Shown here one piece after another: positions 41,367 through 51,136 of a DNA stretch of 64,000 bases. This DNA comes from Dyella mobilis. GTDB taxonomy: Bacteria > Pseudomonadota > Gammaproteobacteria > Xanthomonadales > Rhodanobacteraceae. Position 1 is the first letter of the stretch, and every line of letters begins with the position of its first letter. Where the stretch lies: contig NZ_JADIKF010000040.1 of NCBI RefSeq assembly GCF_016904945.1, positions 1,402,953 through 1,466,952 on the forward strand. Direction: 5' to 3'. Under the pieces are notes generated by a model that searched no databases, was not told the DNA's origin, and was given only the letters and a program-made list of their open reading frames with translations. A program made the position numbers and the translations under genes.

Positions 41367-42416
41367 ATGAAGACCCTGCTCGTCACCGGCGGAGCCGGTT
41401 TCATCGGCGCCAACTTTGTCTTACAGGCCGTTGCCGACGGCCTGCGCATCGTCAATCTCGACAAGCTCACCTACGCCGGCAACCTGGACACCCTGGCCCC
41501 GCTGCAAGGCCAAGAAGGGCACGTCTTCGTACAGGGCGACATCGGCGATCGCGCACTGGTAGCCAAGCTGCTGGCCGAGCACCGACCCGAGGCGATCGTC
41601 AACTTCGCCGCCGAATCGCACGTGGACCGCTCCATCGACGGCCCGGCCGCCTTTGTCGAAACCAATGTCGTGGGCACCTTGGGCCTGCTCGAATGCGCCC
41701 GCGACTACTGGCGCGGCCTGGCAGAGGAAAACAGGGGTGGTTTCCGCTTCCTGCACGTCTCCACCGACGAGGTATACGGCTCGCTGGGCGCCGAGGGCAA
41801 GTTTACGGAAACCACGCCTTATGCGCCGAACTCGCCGTACTCCGCTTCCAAGGCGGCGTCGGATCACCTGGTGCGTGCTTTTCATCACACCTATGGGCTG
41901 CCCACGCTCACTACCAACTGCTCGAACAACTATGGGCCGTACCAGTTCCCGGAAAAGCTGATCCCGCTGGTCATCCAGAAGGCGCTGGCCGGCGAGCCGC
42001 TGCCCGTCTACGGCGACGGCAAGAACATCCGCGACTGGCTGTTCGTCGGCGACCATTGCAGCGCGATTCGCCGCGTACTCGATGCCGGCAAGGTCGGCGA
42101 AACCTATAACGTGGGCGGCAACGCGGAGCGCGAGAACATCACGGTGGTGAAAACCATCTGCGCCCTGCTCGATGAGCACCGCCCGTTGGCGGATGGCCGC
42201 CCCCGCGAGTCGCTGATCACCTACGTGAAGGATCGCCCTGGCCACGACCGCCGCTACGCGATCGACTCGAGCAAGCTGCAACGCGAGCTGGGCTGGCGCC
42301 CCTCGCAGACCTTCGAAAGCGGCATTGCACAAACCGTGCAGTGGTTCCTTGCCAACCAGCCGTGGGTGCAACGGGTACTCGACGGCAGCTACCGAATGGA
42401 GCGGCTCGGCACATGA
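41367..42416 (+). CDS. rfbB: dTDP-glucose 4,6-dehydratase
   Basis: Second step of dTDP-L-rhamnose synthesis, forming dTDP-4-keto-6-deoxyglucose with tightly bound NAD. The 349-residue SDR protein has the Rossmann motif GGAGFIGANFV, the catalytic STDEVYG triplet (Thr-Asp-Glu) and YSASKAASD (YxxxK). It heads the rmlBACD-manC operon; its stop overlaps the rfbA start by four bases (ATGA). A divergent ribosome binding site (CGGAG) precedes ATG 41367. Confidence 0.98.
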   Translation: MKTLLVTGGAGFIGANFVLQAVADGLRIVNLDKLTYAGNLDTLAPLQGQEGHVFVQGDIGDRALVAKLLAEHRPEAIVNFAAESHVDRSIDGPAAFVETNVVGTLGLLECARDYWRGLAEENRGGFRFLHVSTDEVYGSLGAEGKFTETTPYAPNSPYSASKAASDHLVRAFHHTYGLPTLTTNCSNNYGPYQFPEKLIPLVIQKALAGEPLPVYGDGKNIRDWLFVGDHCSAIRRVLDAGKVGETYNVGGNAERENITVVKTICALLDEHRPLADGRPRESLITYVKDRPGHDRRYAIDSSKLQRELGWRPSQTFESGIAQTVQWFLANQPWVQRVLDGSYRMERLGT

Positions 42417-43300
42417 GCATGCACAAGGGCATCATCCTCGCGGGCGGATCCGGCACCCGGCTGTATCCGATCACCCAGGCCGTCAGCAAACAGCTGTTGC
42501 CGGTCTACGACAAGCCGATGGTGTACTACCCCTTGGCCACCCTGATGCTGGCGGGCATCCGCCAGGTCCTGATGATCAACACCCCGCACGAGCAGGAGCT
42601 GTTCCAGCGCCTGCTCGGCGACGGCTCGCAATGGGGTATCGATATCCGGTACGCCGTGCAGCCTTCGCCCGACGGCCTGGCCCAGGCGTTCCTGATCGGC
42701 CGCGATTTCGTCGGCAAGGATCCCAGTTGCCTGGTCTTGGGCGACAACATCTTCTACGGCGTAGGCCTCACCGAGCGACTGAAGCGCGCAGCCGCACGCA
42801 CGCACGGCGCAACAGTGTTCGGCTATTGGGTTAGAGATCCGGAGCGCTACGGCGTAGCCGAATTCAACGCCGAAGGTCGTGTCGTCGGACTGGAGGAAAA
42901 ACCTGCCAAGCCCAAATCGCACTATGCCGTCACCGGCTTGTATTTCTACGATGCACGGGTCTGCGACTACGCGGCAGAACTCAAGCCCTCGCCCCGCGGC
43001 GAGCTGGAAATCACCGATCTCAACCGCCGCTACCTCGATGACGGCTCGCTGCATCTGGAACAGCTTGGCCGCGGCTATGCATGGCTCGATACCGGCACGC
43101 ACGAGTCCCTGATGGAGGCGGGCAATTACATCCAGACCATCGAAAACCGCCAAGGGCTGAAGGTTTGCTGCCCTGAAGAAATCGCGTACCTCAACGGCTG
43201 GATCGATACGGAGCAGTTGTTGCGCCTGGCCGCACCGCTGGCCAAGACCGGCTATGGCCAGTATCTGCAGCAGTTGTCGAAAGAAGGCGTGGCTCGATGA
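42413..43300 (+). CDS. rfbA: Glucose-1-phosphate thymidylyltransferase
   Basis: First step of dTDP-L-rhamnose synthesis, joining glucose 1-phosphate and dTTP. The 295-residue protein has GIILAGGSGTRLYPITQAVSKQLLPVYDKPM, LVLGDNIFYG and VVGLEEKPAKPKS. The start used (ATG 42413) overlaps the rfbB stop; a second ATG lies two codons in. It overlaps rfbC by four bases, so the whole block is translationally coupled. Confidence 0.98.
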   Translation: MSMHKGIILAGGSGTRLYPITQAVSKQLLPVYDKPMVYYPLATLMLAGIRQVLMINTPHEQELFQRLLGDGSQWGIDIRYAVQPSPDGLAQAFLIGRDFVGKDPSCLVLGDNIFYGVGLTERLKRAAARTHGATVFGYWVRDPERYGVAEFNAEGRVVGLEEKPAKPKSHYAVTGLYFYDARVCDYAAELKPSPRGELEITDLNRRYLDDGSLHLEQLGRGYAWLDTGTHESLMEAGNYIQTIENRQGLKVCCPEEIAYLNGWIDTEQLLRLAAPLAKTGYGQYLQQLSKEGVAR

Positions 43301-43854
43301 AAGTGATACAGACCAATCTCCCCGGCGCAGTGGTTATCGAGCCGCAAGTGTTTGGTGACTCCCGGGGTTTTTTCTACGAAGGCTACAACGAGGCCAAGTA
43401 CCGCGAAGCCGGCATTGACCGCCGCTTCGTGCAATCGAACGTATCGCGCTCGGCCAAGGGCGTATTGCGCGGCCTGCACTATCAGTGGCCCAACCCGCAG
43501 GGCAAGCTGGTGAGCGTGCTGGAGGGCGAAGTGTATGACGTGGCGGTGGATATCCGCCGCGGCTCGCCGACCTTCGGGCAATGGGCCGGCGTGATGCTCA
43601 CCGCGGAAAATCATCGCCACTTCTGGATACCGGAAGGCTTCGCACATGGTTTCTGCGTGCTTTCCGAGCACGCCACTTTCGCCTACCAATGCACCTCGCT
43701 CTACGACGCCAAGGCCGATGCAGGCGTGCGCTGGAACGATGCGGCCATCGGCATCGACTGGCCGGTCAGCTCACCGCTGTTGTCGGACAAAGACAACAAG
43801 GCACCGCTGCTGGCCGAAGTGCCTGCCGAACGCCTGCCGGTATACGCGGCATGA
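43297..43854 (+). CDS. rfbC: dTDP-4-dehydrorhamnose 3,5-epimerase
   Basis: Third step of dTDP-L-rhamnose synthesis, inverting C3 and C5 of the keto-sugar. The 185-residue cupin has GDSRGFFYEGYN, the catalytic-His block VLRGLHYQ, and the C-terminal WNDAAIGIDWP. Start and stop both overlap neighbours by four bases. Confidence 0.98.
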   Translation: MKVIQTNLPGAVVIEPQVFGDSRGFFYEGYNEAKYREAGIDRRFVQSNVSRSAKGVLRGLHYQWPNPQGKLVSVLEGEVYDVAVDIRRGSPTFGQWAGVMLTAENHRHFWIPEGFAHGFCVLSEHATFAYQCTSLYDAKADAGVRWNDAAIGIDWPVSSPLLSDKDNKAPLLAEVPAERLPVYAA

Positions 43855-44786
43855 GGGTTTTGCTGCTTGGCGCCAACGGCCAGCTCGGCCGCAGCTTCAT
43901 TGAATGCAGTGAATGGGTCAGGCGCGGCAGCCTGGTTGCCGCGACCCGCAACGGACAGCGCTTCGATGGCGGCCCCGCTGAAATCGCCGACATGGCCGCC
44001 CCGGACACCTTGGCGGTGCTGCTCGACCGCATGCAGCCGCAGCTCATCATCAACGCCGCCGCCTATACCGCGGTCGACCGTGCCGAACAGGAAGAAGCCC
44101 TGGCCACCCGCGTCAATGGCGAGGCAACGGGCGTGCTGGGCCGCTGGGCCGCTGCGCACGATGCCCTGGTAGTGCATTACTCCACCGACTACGTGTTCGA
44201 CGGCCAGGCCACCCAACCCTACCCGGTCGAAGCGCCCACCGCCCCGCTGGGCGCCTATGGGCGCAGCAAGCTGGCTGGCGAACAGGCCCTGCGCGATAGC
44301 GGCGCGGACCACCTGATTTTCCGCACCGCATGGGTCTATGCGCCGCACGGCCACAATTTTCTGCGGACTATGCTGCGCCTGGGTGCCGAGCGCGACGAGC
44401 TGCGGGTGGTCGCCGATCAAATCGGCGCCCCGACTTCCACGTCGCTGATCGTGCAAGGCACGCTGGCGGCGATTGAAGCCTGGCAGCAGGCCAGCCCCTC
44501 GCAACGGCGCGCCATGGCCGGCACGCATCACCTGGTTGCCGGCGGCCATACCAGCTGGCATGGCTTCGCCTCCGCCATTCTCCATACCGCGCACGCAAAA
44601 GGATTGTTGGCGCGCATGCCCAAGGTCACCCCCATCGCCACCGCGGAATTTCCCACGCCAGCCAAGCGGCCGGCCTGGTCCGTGCTCGATAACTCGGGGT
44701 TCCAGCAGCGCTTCGGCTATGCTCTGCCCGAGTGGCAGGACGGCCTGCATCACGTCATCGAGAAGCTCCTTACCCAGGCTGGTTGA
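43851..44786 (+). CDS. rfbD: dTDP-4-dehydrorhamnose reductase
   Basis: Last step, reducing the keto-sugar to dTDP-L-rhamnose. The 311-residue SDR protein has LLLGANGQLGRSF at the N terminus, NAAAYTAVDRAE, STDYVFDG and YGRSKLAGE (YxxxK). ATG 43851 overlaps the rfbC stop (ATGA); the longer open frame upstream lies inside rfbC and is not coding. manC begins 3 nt after its stop. Confidence 0.98.
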   Translation: MRVLLLGANGQLGRSFIECSEWVRRGSLVAATRNGQRFDGGPAEIADMAAPDTLAVLLDRMQPQLIINAAAYTAVDRAEQEEALATRVNGEATGVLGRWAAAHDALVVHYSTDYVFDGQATQPYPVEAPTAPLGAYGRSKLAGEQALRDSGADHLIFRTAWVYAPHGHNFLRTMLRLGAERDELRVVADQIGAPTSTSLIVQGTLAAIEAWQQASPSQRRAMAGTHHLVAGGHTSWHGFASAILHTAHAKGLLARMPKVTPIATAEFPTPAKRPAWSVLDNSGFQQRFGYALPEWQDGLHHVIEKLLTQAG

Positions 44787-44789
44787 ACC

Positions 44790-46202
44790 ATGCTGATTCC
44801 CATGATCCTCAGTGGCGGGAGCGGTACCCGCCTGTGGCCCGTTTCGCGCAGAAACCTGCCAAAGCAGTTCCTCTCGCTCAGCGGGAACGGAACGCTGTTC
44901 CAGCAGACGATAGCCCGCACCCGGCTGCTACCGGATGTCGGCGCCCCGATCGTGGTGGCCAGCGAGGATCACCGCTTTCTCGCCGCCGACCAGTTGCTGG
45001 AAGCGGGCGTGGAGGGTGCAGCCATCGTGCTGGAGCCCGTGGCACGCAACACTGCCCCCGCCATCGCCCTGGGCGCACTCAAAGCGCTGGAGCGCGATCC
45101 GCAGGCCCTGCTGTTGGTGCTGCCCGCCGATCACCTGATCGGCGATACGGAAAACTTCACCGATGCCGTGCGGCAGGCCCTTCCGGCCGCGCGCGACGGC
45201 TGGCTGGTGACCTTCGGCATCCGGCCGGACCGCCCGGAAACCGGCTTCGGCTATATCCGTCGTGCCGAGTCCATCGGCGACAACGCCTTCCGCGTAGAGC
45301 AGTTCGTCGAAAAACCCGACCAGGCCACCGCGCAGTCGTATCTGGAGCACGGCGGCTACGACTGGAACTCGGGCATGTTCCTGTTCAAGGCGGCCCGCTA
45401 TCTGGAAGAACTGGGCCAACACGCGCCGGAGATGCTCGCTGCCGTGCGCGCTGCCTATGCCACCGGACGTGGCGACCTGGATTTCGTCCGCGTGGACAAG
45501 GATGCCTTCGCCAAGGTGCCGGACAATTCCATCGACTATGCCGTGATGGAAAAAACCGCACGCGCCGCGGTGATTCCGGTGAGCTGCGCGTGGAGCGACA
45601 TCGGTTCGTGGTCGGCGCTGTGGCTGTCCGGCAAGCACGACAAGCAAGGCAATCAGCGCGAGGGCGACACCCTCACCGTCAATACCCGCAACTCGCTGCT
45701 GCGCTCGCACGACCGCCACGTCATCGCCACCGTCGGTGTGGACGACCTGATCGTGGTCAGCACACCGGATGCCACCCTGGTGGCGCATCGCGATGCCGCC
45801 CAGGACGTCAAGAAGGTGGTCGACCAGTTGAAGGCGTCCGGGCGCACCGAGCACTCCTTTCACCGCGTCGTGCACCGACCGTGGGGCAGCTACGATTCGC
45901 TCGAAGCCGGCGACCGCTTCCAGGTCAAGCGCATCGTGGTCAAGCCGGACGCCAGCCTGAGCCTGCAGAAGCATCATCATCGCGCCGAGCACTGGATCGT
46001 GGTCTCCGGCACCGCCGAGGTCACCTGCGACGACAAGGTGTTCCTGCTCACCGAGAACCAGAGCACCTATATCCCGCTGGGCAGCGTGCATCGCCTGCGC
46101 AATCCCGGCAAAGTGCCGCTGGAATTGATCGAAGTACAGTCCGGCAGTTACCTCGGCGAAGACGACATCGTCCGCTTCGACGACGTCTACGGGCGCGCCT
46201 GA
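44790..46202 (+). CDS. manC: Mannose-1-phosphate guanylyltransferase / mannose-6-phosphate isomerase
   Basis: Bifunctional type II enzyme (XanB in Xanthomonas) making GDP-mannose. The 470-residue protein has the transferase signature ILSGGSGTRLWPVSR, the FVEKPD motif and, at the C terminus, a cupin isomerase domain (KPDASLSLQKHHHRAEHW, QSTYIPLGSVHRL). It is the last gene of the rml block. The usual partner manB/xanA (phosphomannomutase) is not in the window. GDP-mannose could feed O-antigen, and separately the GDP-heptose genes upstream make a related donor. Confidence 0.97.
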   Translation: MLIPMILSGGSGTRLWPVSRRNLPKQFLSLSGNGTLFQQTIARTRLLPDVGAPIVVASEDHRFLAADQLLEAGVEGAAIVLEPVARNTAPAIALGALKALERDPQALLLVLPADHLIGDTENFTDAVRQALPAARDGWLVTFGIRPDRPETGFGYIRRAESIGDNAFRVEQFVEKPDQATAQSYLEHGGYDWNSGMFLFKAARYLEELGQHAPEMLAAVRAAYATGRGDLDFVRVDKDAFAKVPDNSIDYAVMEKTARAAVIPVSCAWSDIGSWSALWLSGKHDKQGNQREGDTLTVNTRNSLLRSHDRHVIATVGVDDLIVVSTPDATLVAHRDAAQDVKKVVDQLKASGRTEHSFHRVVHRPWGSYDSLEAGDRFQVKRIVVKPDASLSLQKHHHRAEHWIVVSGTAEVTCDDKVFLLTENQSTYIPLGSVHRLRNPGKVPLELIEVQSGSYLGEDDIVRFDDVYGRA

Positions 46203-46313
46203 CCGGCACACCCTGACATCCGCACGACTTGATCCTGCCGCATTAGACCGCTGCAATAGGCGGGTGCCGCCCCGCATCTCGCGAGGCGGTCCATGGACCA
46301 AAGGAAATCGCGG

Positions 46314-47471
46314 ATGTCTTCAATCAGTTCCAGGCTGCGCCAGCGCATGGCGCGCACCTTCTTCCCCGCTCTTGCCGCAGCCGGCATGCTCGGCGCGTCG
46401 GCAACGCTTGCTGCCGCGCCCGTGCACGGCCACAGCCCTGCGCCGGTGCACCACGTCTTCATCATCATGCTGGAGAACGAGTCCTACCAGGTCACGTTCG
46501 GCCCCAACTCGATCGCGCCCTATCTGGCGCACGAGCTGCCCAAGCAAGGCGCCCTGCTCACGCAGTATTACGGTGTCGGCCATTACAGCCTGGACAACTA
46601 CATCGCAATGATCAGCGGACAGGCACCCAACGCCGACACGCAGGACGATTGCACCACGTTCAACGAATTCGTCTCCACCACCGGCAAGCTCAATGCGAAC
46701 GGACAATTGCCCGGCAAGGGCTGCGTCTATCCCAAGCACGTGCGCACGCTTGCCAACCAGCTGACCGACGCCGGCCTCAGCTGGAAGGCCTACATGGAAG
46801 ACATGGGCGCAGACCCGACGCGCGAAGCGGCCACCTGCGGGCATCCGGCCATCGGCGCCGTCGACGCCACCGAGAAGGCAACGCCGAAAGATCAATACGC
46901 CACCAAGCACAATCCCTTCGTCTACTTCCACTCGGTCATCGACAGCAAAAGCTACTGCGACAGCCGCGTGGTCAATCTGGATCACTTGAGCAAGGACTTG
47001 GCCCAGGCCAACACCACGCCCAACTTCGTCTACATCACGCCCAACCTCTGCCACGACGGCCACGACGCACCCTGCAAGAACGGCGAACAAGGCGGCCTGA
47101 TTTCAGCCGACGCGTTCCTGCGCACCTGGGTGCCGCGCATCGTCAACTCGCCGGCATTCAAGCGCGACGGCCTGCTGGTCATCACCTTCGACGAAGGCAA
47201 CGACGGCACGTCCTGCTGCAACGAAAAGCCCCTGCCGGGTGGCCCGCAACCGGGCGGCAAGATCGGCCCGGGCGGCGGCAAGATCGGTGCCGTGATGCTC
47301 TCGCCCTTTATCGCTCCGGGCACCACGTCCGACGTGGAGTACAACCACTACAGCCTGTTGCGCAGCCTGGAGAACATCTTCGGCCTGTCGCACCTGGGCT
47401 ACGCGGGCGACGACCAGTTGCATACGCTCGGCAGCGACATCTTTACCGCGCATCCCGCGGCATCGAAATAA
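46314..47471 (+). CDS. Secreted phosphoesterase, AcpA / phospholipase C-like
   Basis: Predicted exported phosphatase or phospholipase of the PF04185 family. The 385-residue protein has a signal peptide (cleavage near ATLAAA, about residue 35), then HHVFIIMLENESYQ carrying the N-terminal metal-binding Glu-Asn, GHYSLDNYIAMISGQAP, and the later metal-binding TFDEGNDG and SPFIAPGT. ATG 46314 is chosen since AAAGGAA lies 8 nt upstream; ATG 46293 is also in frame. A strong terminator follows. Confidence 0.85.
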   Translation: MSSISSRLRQRMARTFFPALAAAGMLGASATLAAAPVHGHSPAPVHHVFIIMLENESYQVTFGPNSIAPYLAHELPKQGALLTQYYGVGHYSLDNYIAMISGQAPNADTQDDCTTFNEFVSTTGKLNANGQLPGKGCVYPKHVRTLANQLTDAGLSWKAYMEDMGADPTREAATCGHPAIGAVDATEKATPKDQYATKHNPFVYFHSVIDSKSYCDSRVVNLDHLSKDLAQANTTPNFVYITPNLCHDGHDAPCKNGEQGGLISADAFLRTWVPRIVNSPAFKRDGLLVITFDEGNDGTSCCNEKPLPGGPQPGGKIGPGGGKIGAVMLSPFIAPGTTSDVEYNHYSLLRSLENIFGLSHLGYAGDDQLHTLGSDIFTAHPAASK

Positions 47472-47488
47472 GCCACGTTCGCATATGC

Positions 47489-47518
47489 AAAAAAGCCCCG
47501 GTCAGCCGGGGCTTTTTT
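47489..47518. terminator. Strong bidirectional terminator
   Basis: AAAAAAGCCCCGG (47489-47501), loop TCAG, CCGGGGCTTTTTT (47506-47518). A perfect GC-rich stem flanked by A6 and T6, between the converging phosphoesterase and TonB-dependent receptor genes. Confidence 0.93.
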
Positions 47519-47551
47519 ATCGTCGCGTCGCCCGCAGACGGCAACTGCGGG

Positions 47552-49999
47552 TTAGAAGCTGTACGTGCCGCTCAGCAAGAACGAGCGATGATTGCGCAGC
47601 GGCACGAACGTCTCGTCGAATTGCGGCCCGTACAAGTTGCGATCGAGCAGATTTTTCACGCCAAGCGTGACGCTCCAGCGCGGCGCCCGATAAAACACAT
47701 TGGCCGATACGCTGGCTTGCCCGGGAATCGAAATGTAGTCGGTGCCATCGCCGCCGGCTATCGAAACGTAGTCGTTGAAATCGCCGGACATGATGCCCAG
47801 GCTGCGGCTGCGCGCCAATACGCCGAGCCCGACACCGAAACCACGCAGAGCTCCCTGCTGGAGCGTATAGCTGCTCCACAGGTTGAAGCGCTGCCTGGAA
47901 GCACCCAGGGGTGGCGTGCCGTCGTTATTGTGGATCACGGCGTTGGTGAAGGCTGCGCTCAGGTCCCATCCCGGCAGAATCCGCCCATTGAATTCCACCT
48001 CGATACCTTTGTTCGACTGCCCAGGCCCGGTGATGAAGTAATACGGCGGCTGCAGCGAAATCAGGTCCGCACTGTTGTTGAGCATGATGCGATAAGCGGC
48101 GACAGTAAGACGAGCCCTGTCCTGAAACAGATTCATCTTCGTGCCGATTTCTATCTGCCGCGACAAGGCCGGCGCCAAAGGGTGATTGTCCTTGCCAAGG
48201 CCGGTATCGGGCTGAAACCCGTTGGACGTATTGGCGTAGATCGAGACCTCGGGCGTAAGCTTGTACACTAGGCCGAAGTTCGGCACCCACTGCACCTTGT
48301 GCGGATTCCACGGCGAACCATCCGGATACGTGGTCTGCAACTCATAGCCGGTACGGCGCCAAGCCAGCAGCGCCTCCCATTGCGTGCCCAACGCGATCTG
48401 GTCCTGGATGAACAGGCCCGTTTCCGTCGTCCATGGATTGCCGGAAAAATAACCCTCGGCATAATCGTCCGCAGACAAGGCCGACGCTGCCGGCGCCAAT
48501 GGACCGGAACTGAAGATGTTGTACGACATGCCGGCGCCGCCGTTGCTCAACGCATATTCGCCGCCGCCGAGCTGGATGCGCGAATAATCGACGCCGAGCA
48601 CGAGCGAATGCTGCATCCAGCTATTGCCAAACGATGCCGTCACGTCGTTCTGTAACACGTAATAAGCGTCGGAGGTTCGATAATCCAGCGCGGTGGCGTT
48701 GAGATCGCCGGCGGGATCCATGCCGTCCATGTACCAGTATTTGGAGTCGATCGATTCGCGCACATATTGCGCGCGACTGCGAAACGACCATATCTCGTTG
48801 AAGCGATGCTCCAGCATGTAATACAGGCGCCGCGTCTCGATCGCCGTGTGATCGTCGGGGTTGTCCAGCAAGATGCCGGGCGGCGACGCGGAGGACACCG
48901 TATCGCGCAACAAGATGGCGTGATCCGGAATCGGCGTGTGGTTCATCATCCACGACGCGCCGACGATCAACGTCGTATCGGGCGACGACCAGCCGATCGA
49001 CGGCGCCACGTATCGGTTGCGCCGGCCACGCATGCCCTGCATCGTGCGATCCGCATAGTCGCCGTTGGCGATCAAGCGATAGCTCAACGATCCGCTCGTA
49101 TTCAAGGCGCCGGCAAGATCCACGCCCAATTGCTTTTCGCCGTGCGGGCCGATCGAATAGAACAGCTGGTGGATCGGCTCGGCCTGCGGCTTCTTCAGCA
49201 CGACGTCGATCAGGCCGCCGAAATTATTGTAAGCCGACGTATCGCCAAGAATGGCCTCCGGCCCTTTCAACACTTCGATCCGCTCCACGCCGATCATCGG
49301 CGGAAAGTCACCGATGCCCAGAATGTTGTTGGGCATGCCGTCGGTCATGCCGTTGCCCGTAGTGAAGCCGCGCACGTCAAAAATCGGCAGCCCGCTCGAA
49401 CCGTCGTAGTACTGCACGCCGGCAATGTTGCGGATCGCTTCGGCGATGGTCTGCACCTGCTCCGACTGCAGCAGATCCTGCGTCACGATGCCCACCGACT
49501 GCGGAACGTCCAGCGGATCGGACACGGTGCGCGTCGGGCCGCTGCTGACATCCGCCATGAAACCCTCGTCCTTGCCCACCAGGCCGATTGCCTGGATCGG
49601 CGGCAGCAACGTGGCCCTGGTCTGGTCCAGAGATGAAGCGGGGTTCGATTTTCCGCCTGTAGCGGCTGCCTTGCCCGGCTTGATCACGACGGTGCGTGCA
49701 TCGGCAAAGGCGAACACCATGCCGGTACCTTCGAGCAACTGGCCCAGCGCCGCCTGCATGCTCAACGCGCCGGCCACCGCGTGCGAGCGCAGCGCCTCGA
49801 CCGTTTGCCCGGCAGTAAGCACCTGCACATTCGCCTGTTTGCCAAAGGCGATCAGCGCCGTCGATAGCGACTGCGCAGGTATTGCGAAACGCATGCCGAC
49901 CGGTTGCTCTGCCGCGCAAGCCGGTGCCGAAGCAACACCGCCGGCGGCAAACATCAACGTCAGGCACCCGTAAGCGGGCAGCCAGGCAAACCGGCTCAT
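47552..49999 (-). CDS. TonB-dependent siderophore-type outer-membrane receptor with STN domain
   Basis: Outer-membrane receptor of the FecA/FpvA transducer class, 815 residues. After the signal peptide comes an STN domain (about 35-100, FAIPAQSLSTALIAFGKQANVQV), the plug (about 130-260, with VGIVTQDLLQSEQVQTIAEAIRNIAGVQ and VERIEVLKGPEAIL) and a 22-strand barrel ending in SFLLSGTYSF with a terminal Phe. The STN domain signals to the FecR-type protein encoded just upstream. ATG 49999 is the likely start; other in-frame ATGs at 50029 and 50059 precede it. The substrate, probably a ferric siderophore or similar chelate, is unknown. Confidence 0.93.
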   Translation of the reverse strand: MSRFAWLPAYGCLTLMFAAGGVASAPACAAEQPVGMRFAIPAQSLSTALIAFGKQANVQVLTAGQTVEALRSHAVAGALSMQAALGQLLEGTGMVFAFADARTVVIKPGKAAATGGKSNPASSLDQTRATLLPPIQAIGLVGKDEGFMADVSSGPTRTVSDPLDVPQSVGIVTQDLLQSEQVQTIAEAIRNIAGVQYYDGSSGLPIFDVRGFTTGNGMTDGMPNNILGIGDFPPMIGVERIEVLKGPEAILGDTSAYNNFGGLIDVVLKKPQAEPIHQLFYSIGPHGEKQLGVDLAGALNTSGSLSYRLIANGDYADRTMQGMRGRRNRYVAPSIGWSSPDTTLIVGASWMMNHTPIPDHAILLRDTVSSASPPGILLDNPDDHTAIETRRLYYMLEHRFNEIWSFRSRAQYVRESIDSKYWYMDGMDPAGDLNATALDYRTSDAYYVLQNDVTASFGNSWMQHSLVLGVDYSRIQLGGGEYALSNGGAGMSYNIFSSGPLAPAASALSADDYAEGYFSGNPWTTETGLFIQDQIALGTQWEALLAWRRTGYELQTTYPDGSPWNPHKVQWVPNFGLVYKLTPEVSIYANTSNGFQPDTGLGKDNHPLAPALSRQIEIGTKMNLFQDRARLTVAAYRIMLNNSADLISLQPPYYFITGPGQSNKGIEVEFNGRILPGWDLSAAFTNAVIHNNDGTPPLGASRQRFNLWSSYTLQQGALRGFGVGLGVLARSRSLGIMSGDFNDYVSIAGGDGTDYISIPGQASVSANVFYRAPRWSVTLGVKNLLDRNLYGPQFDETFVPLRNHRSFLLSGTYSF

Positions 50000-50131
50000 G
50001 TCAGGTGATCGACTCCACGGGAGAGTCATCAGTCTGACATGCGGCGAGGCGCTTTTCACGTCCCGGAGATGTTTTTTTTACGCTTCTCGCGCGCCCTTCA
50101 CAGCCGCTTTTTCAGGCAAAAGATGCCCCAT

Positions 50132-51136
50132 TCAGCGGCGCGAGGGATGCTCCGCATCCGAAAGCGTCACTCCACCGGCTTTTTCATTTACGCGCAGGGG
50201 AAACACTTGCGGCAGGGCACCCAGCCAACTGTCGATCGCATCGGTGCGGATGCTGCCGGTGTAGCTGAGCTTGTCCAGGTCGGTGTCGGCAATGTGCAAG
50301 GGGCGCGGGCTGTAGCGGTTCAGATTGGCAATCACCACCGCCAAGGGTTCATCGATGAATTCCAGGCGGTCACTGCGCCAGGCGGTGGCCTGCTCAGGCG
50401 TCATGCTTCCCACTGTCATGCCCGATGCATTCGGGTCGTACGACACCATCTGCCCGGCCGAAACTTCCAGAGTGCCGCGCTGGGTCTGTCCCGGCTTCTG
50501 GTTCACGTCGCTGATTTCCACACGCCCTTGCGTGACCACGATGGTGACCCGCTCGCCGGTGCGCCGCACATCGAACGCCGTACCGATGTCGCGCACCGCA
50601 ATGTCGCCGGCAGCCACCACAAATGGACGGCTGTTGTCGTGAACCACCTGGAAGAAGGCCTCGCCATCCTTCAGCTCGATCCGCCGCTGATTACGACCAA
50701 ATTGCGTGGTCATGGTCGATGCCGCACCCAGTGCCACCTTGGTGCCATCGGACAAGGTGAAATCCCGGTTTTGGGCGATGGCGCTGTTGTAGACCTGGGT
50801 GGTGATGCCGGGCACGAGCCGCATCCAGCCCAGGTAGAGCCCGCCGGAAAGCAAGGCCACGGCGACCGAAGCCGCAGCCGCCAACGGCAGCCAGCGACGC
50901 TGGCGTGCGGACGGACGGGCAAAAGCCTGGATCAGGCTCTGACGCGAGACCTGGTCCAACGTTCCCAGCCGCGAGGCAAGATCGCTCACGCGTTCGAACG
51001 TCTCCAGGTGACGAGCGTCCTCCTGGGTCCAGGCCAGCCATTGATCGACAGTGTCGTCATTAGCGTCGGGGGCGCGCAGTCGCACCCACCAATCGGCGGC
51101 TACGTGCAGAATGTCGTTTTGTTTACTCGTTGCCAT
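50132..51136 (-). CDS. FecR-type anti-sigma / signal transducer
   Basis: Membrane protein that relays receptor occupancy to the ECF sigma factor. The 334-residue protein has an N-terminal cytoplasmic domain (AADWWVRLRAP, LAWTQEDARHLETFERV), a membrane span at about 88-106, and a periplasmic FecR domain (FTLSDGTKVALGAASTM, VEISD) followed by an STN-interacting C-terminal region (IANLNRYSPRPLHIAD). ATG 51136 overlaps the sigma factor stop by one base (TAATG), with AAGGAG upstream. The receptor gene follows 132 nt later. Confidence 0.93.
   Translation of the reverse strand: MATSKQNDILHVAADWWVRLRAPDANDDTVDQWLAWTQEDARHLETFERVSDLASRLGTLDQVSRQSLIQAFARPSARQRRWLPLAAAASVAVALLSGGLYLGWMRLVPGITTQVYNSAIAQNRDFTLSDGTKVALGAASTMTTQFGRNQRRIELKDGEAFFQVVHDNSRPFVVAAGDIAVRDIGTAFDVRRTGERVTIVVTQGRVEISDVNQKPGQTQRGTLEVSAGQMVSYDPNASGMTVGSMTPEQATAWRSDRLEFIDEPLAVVIANLNRYSPRPLHIADTDLDKLSYTGSIRTDAIDSWLGALPQVFPLRVNEKAGGVTLSDAEHPSRR

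Noticed and set aside
44928..46301. Minus-strand open frame of 457 codons opposite manC
   Set aside because: Shadow of manC, rich in Val, Gly and Ala with no family features.
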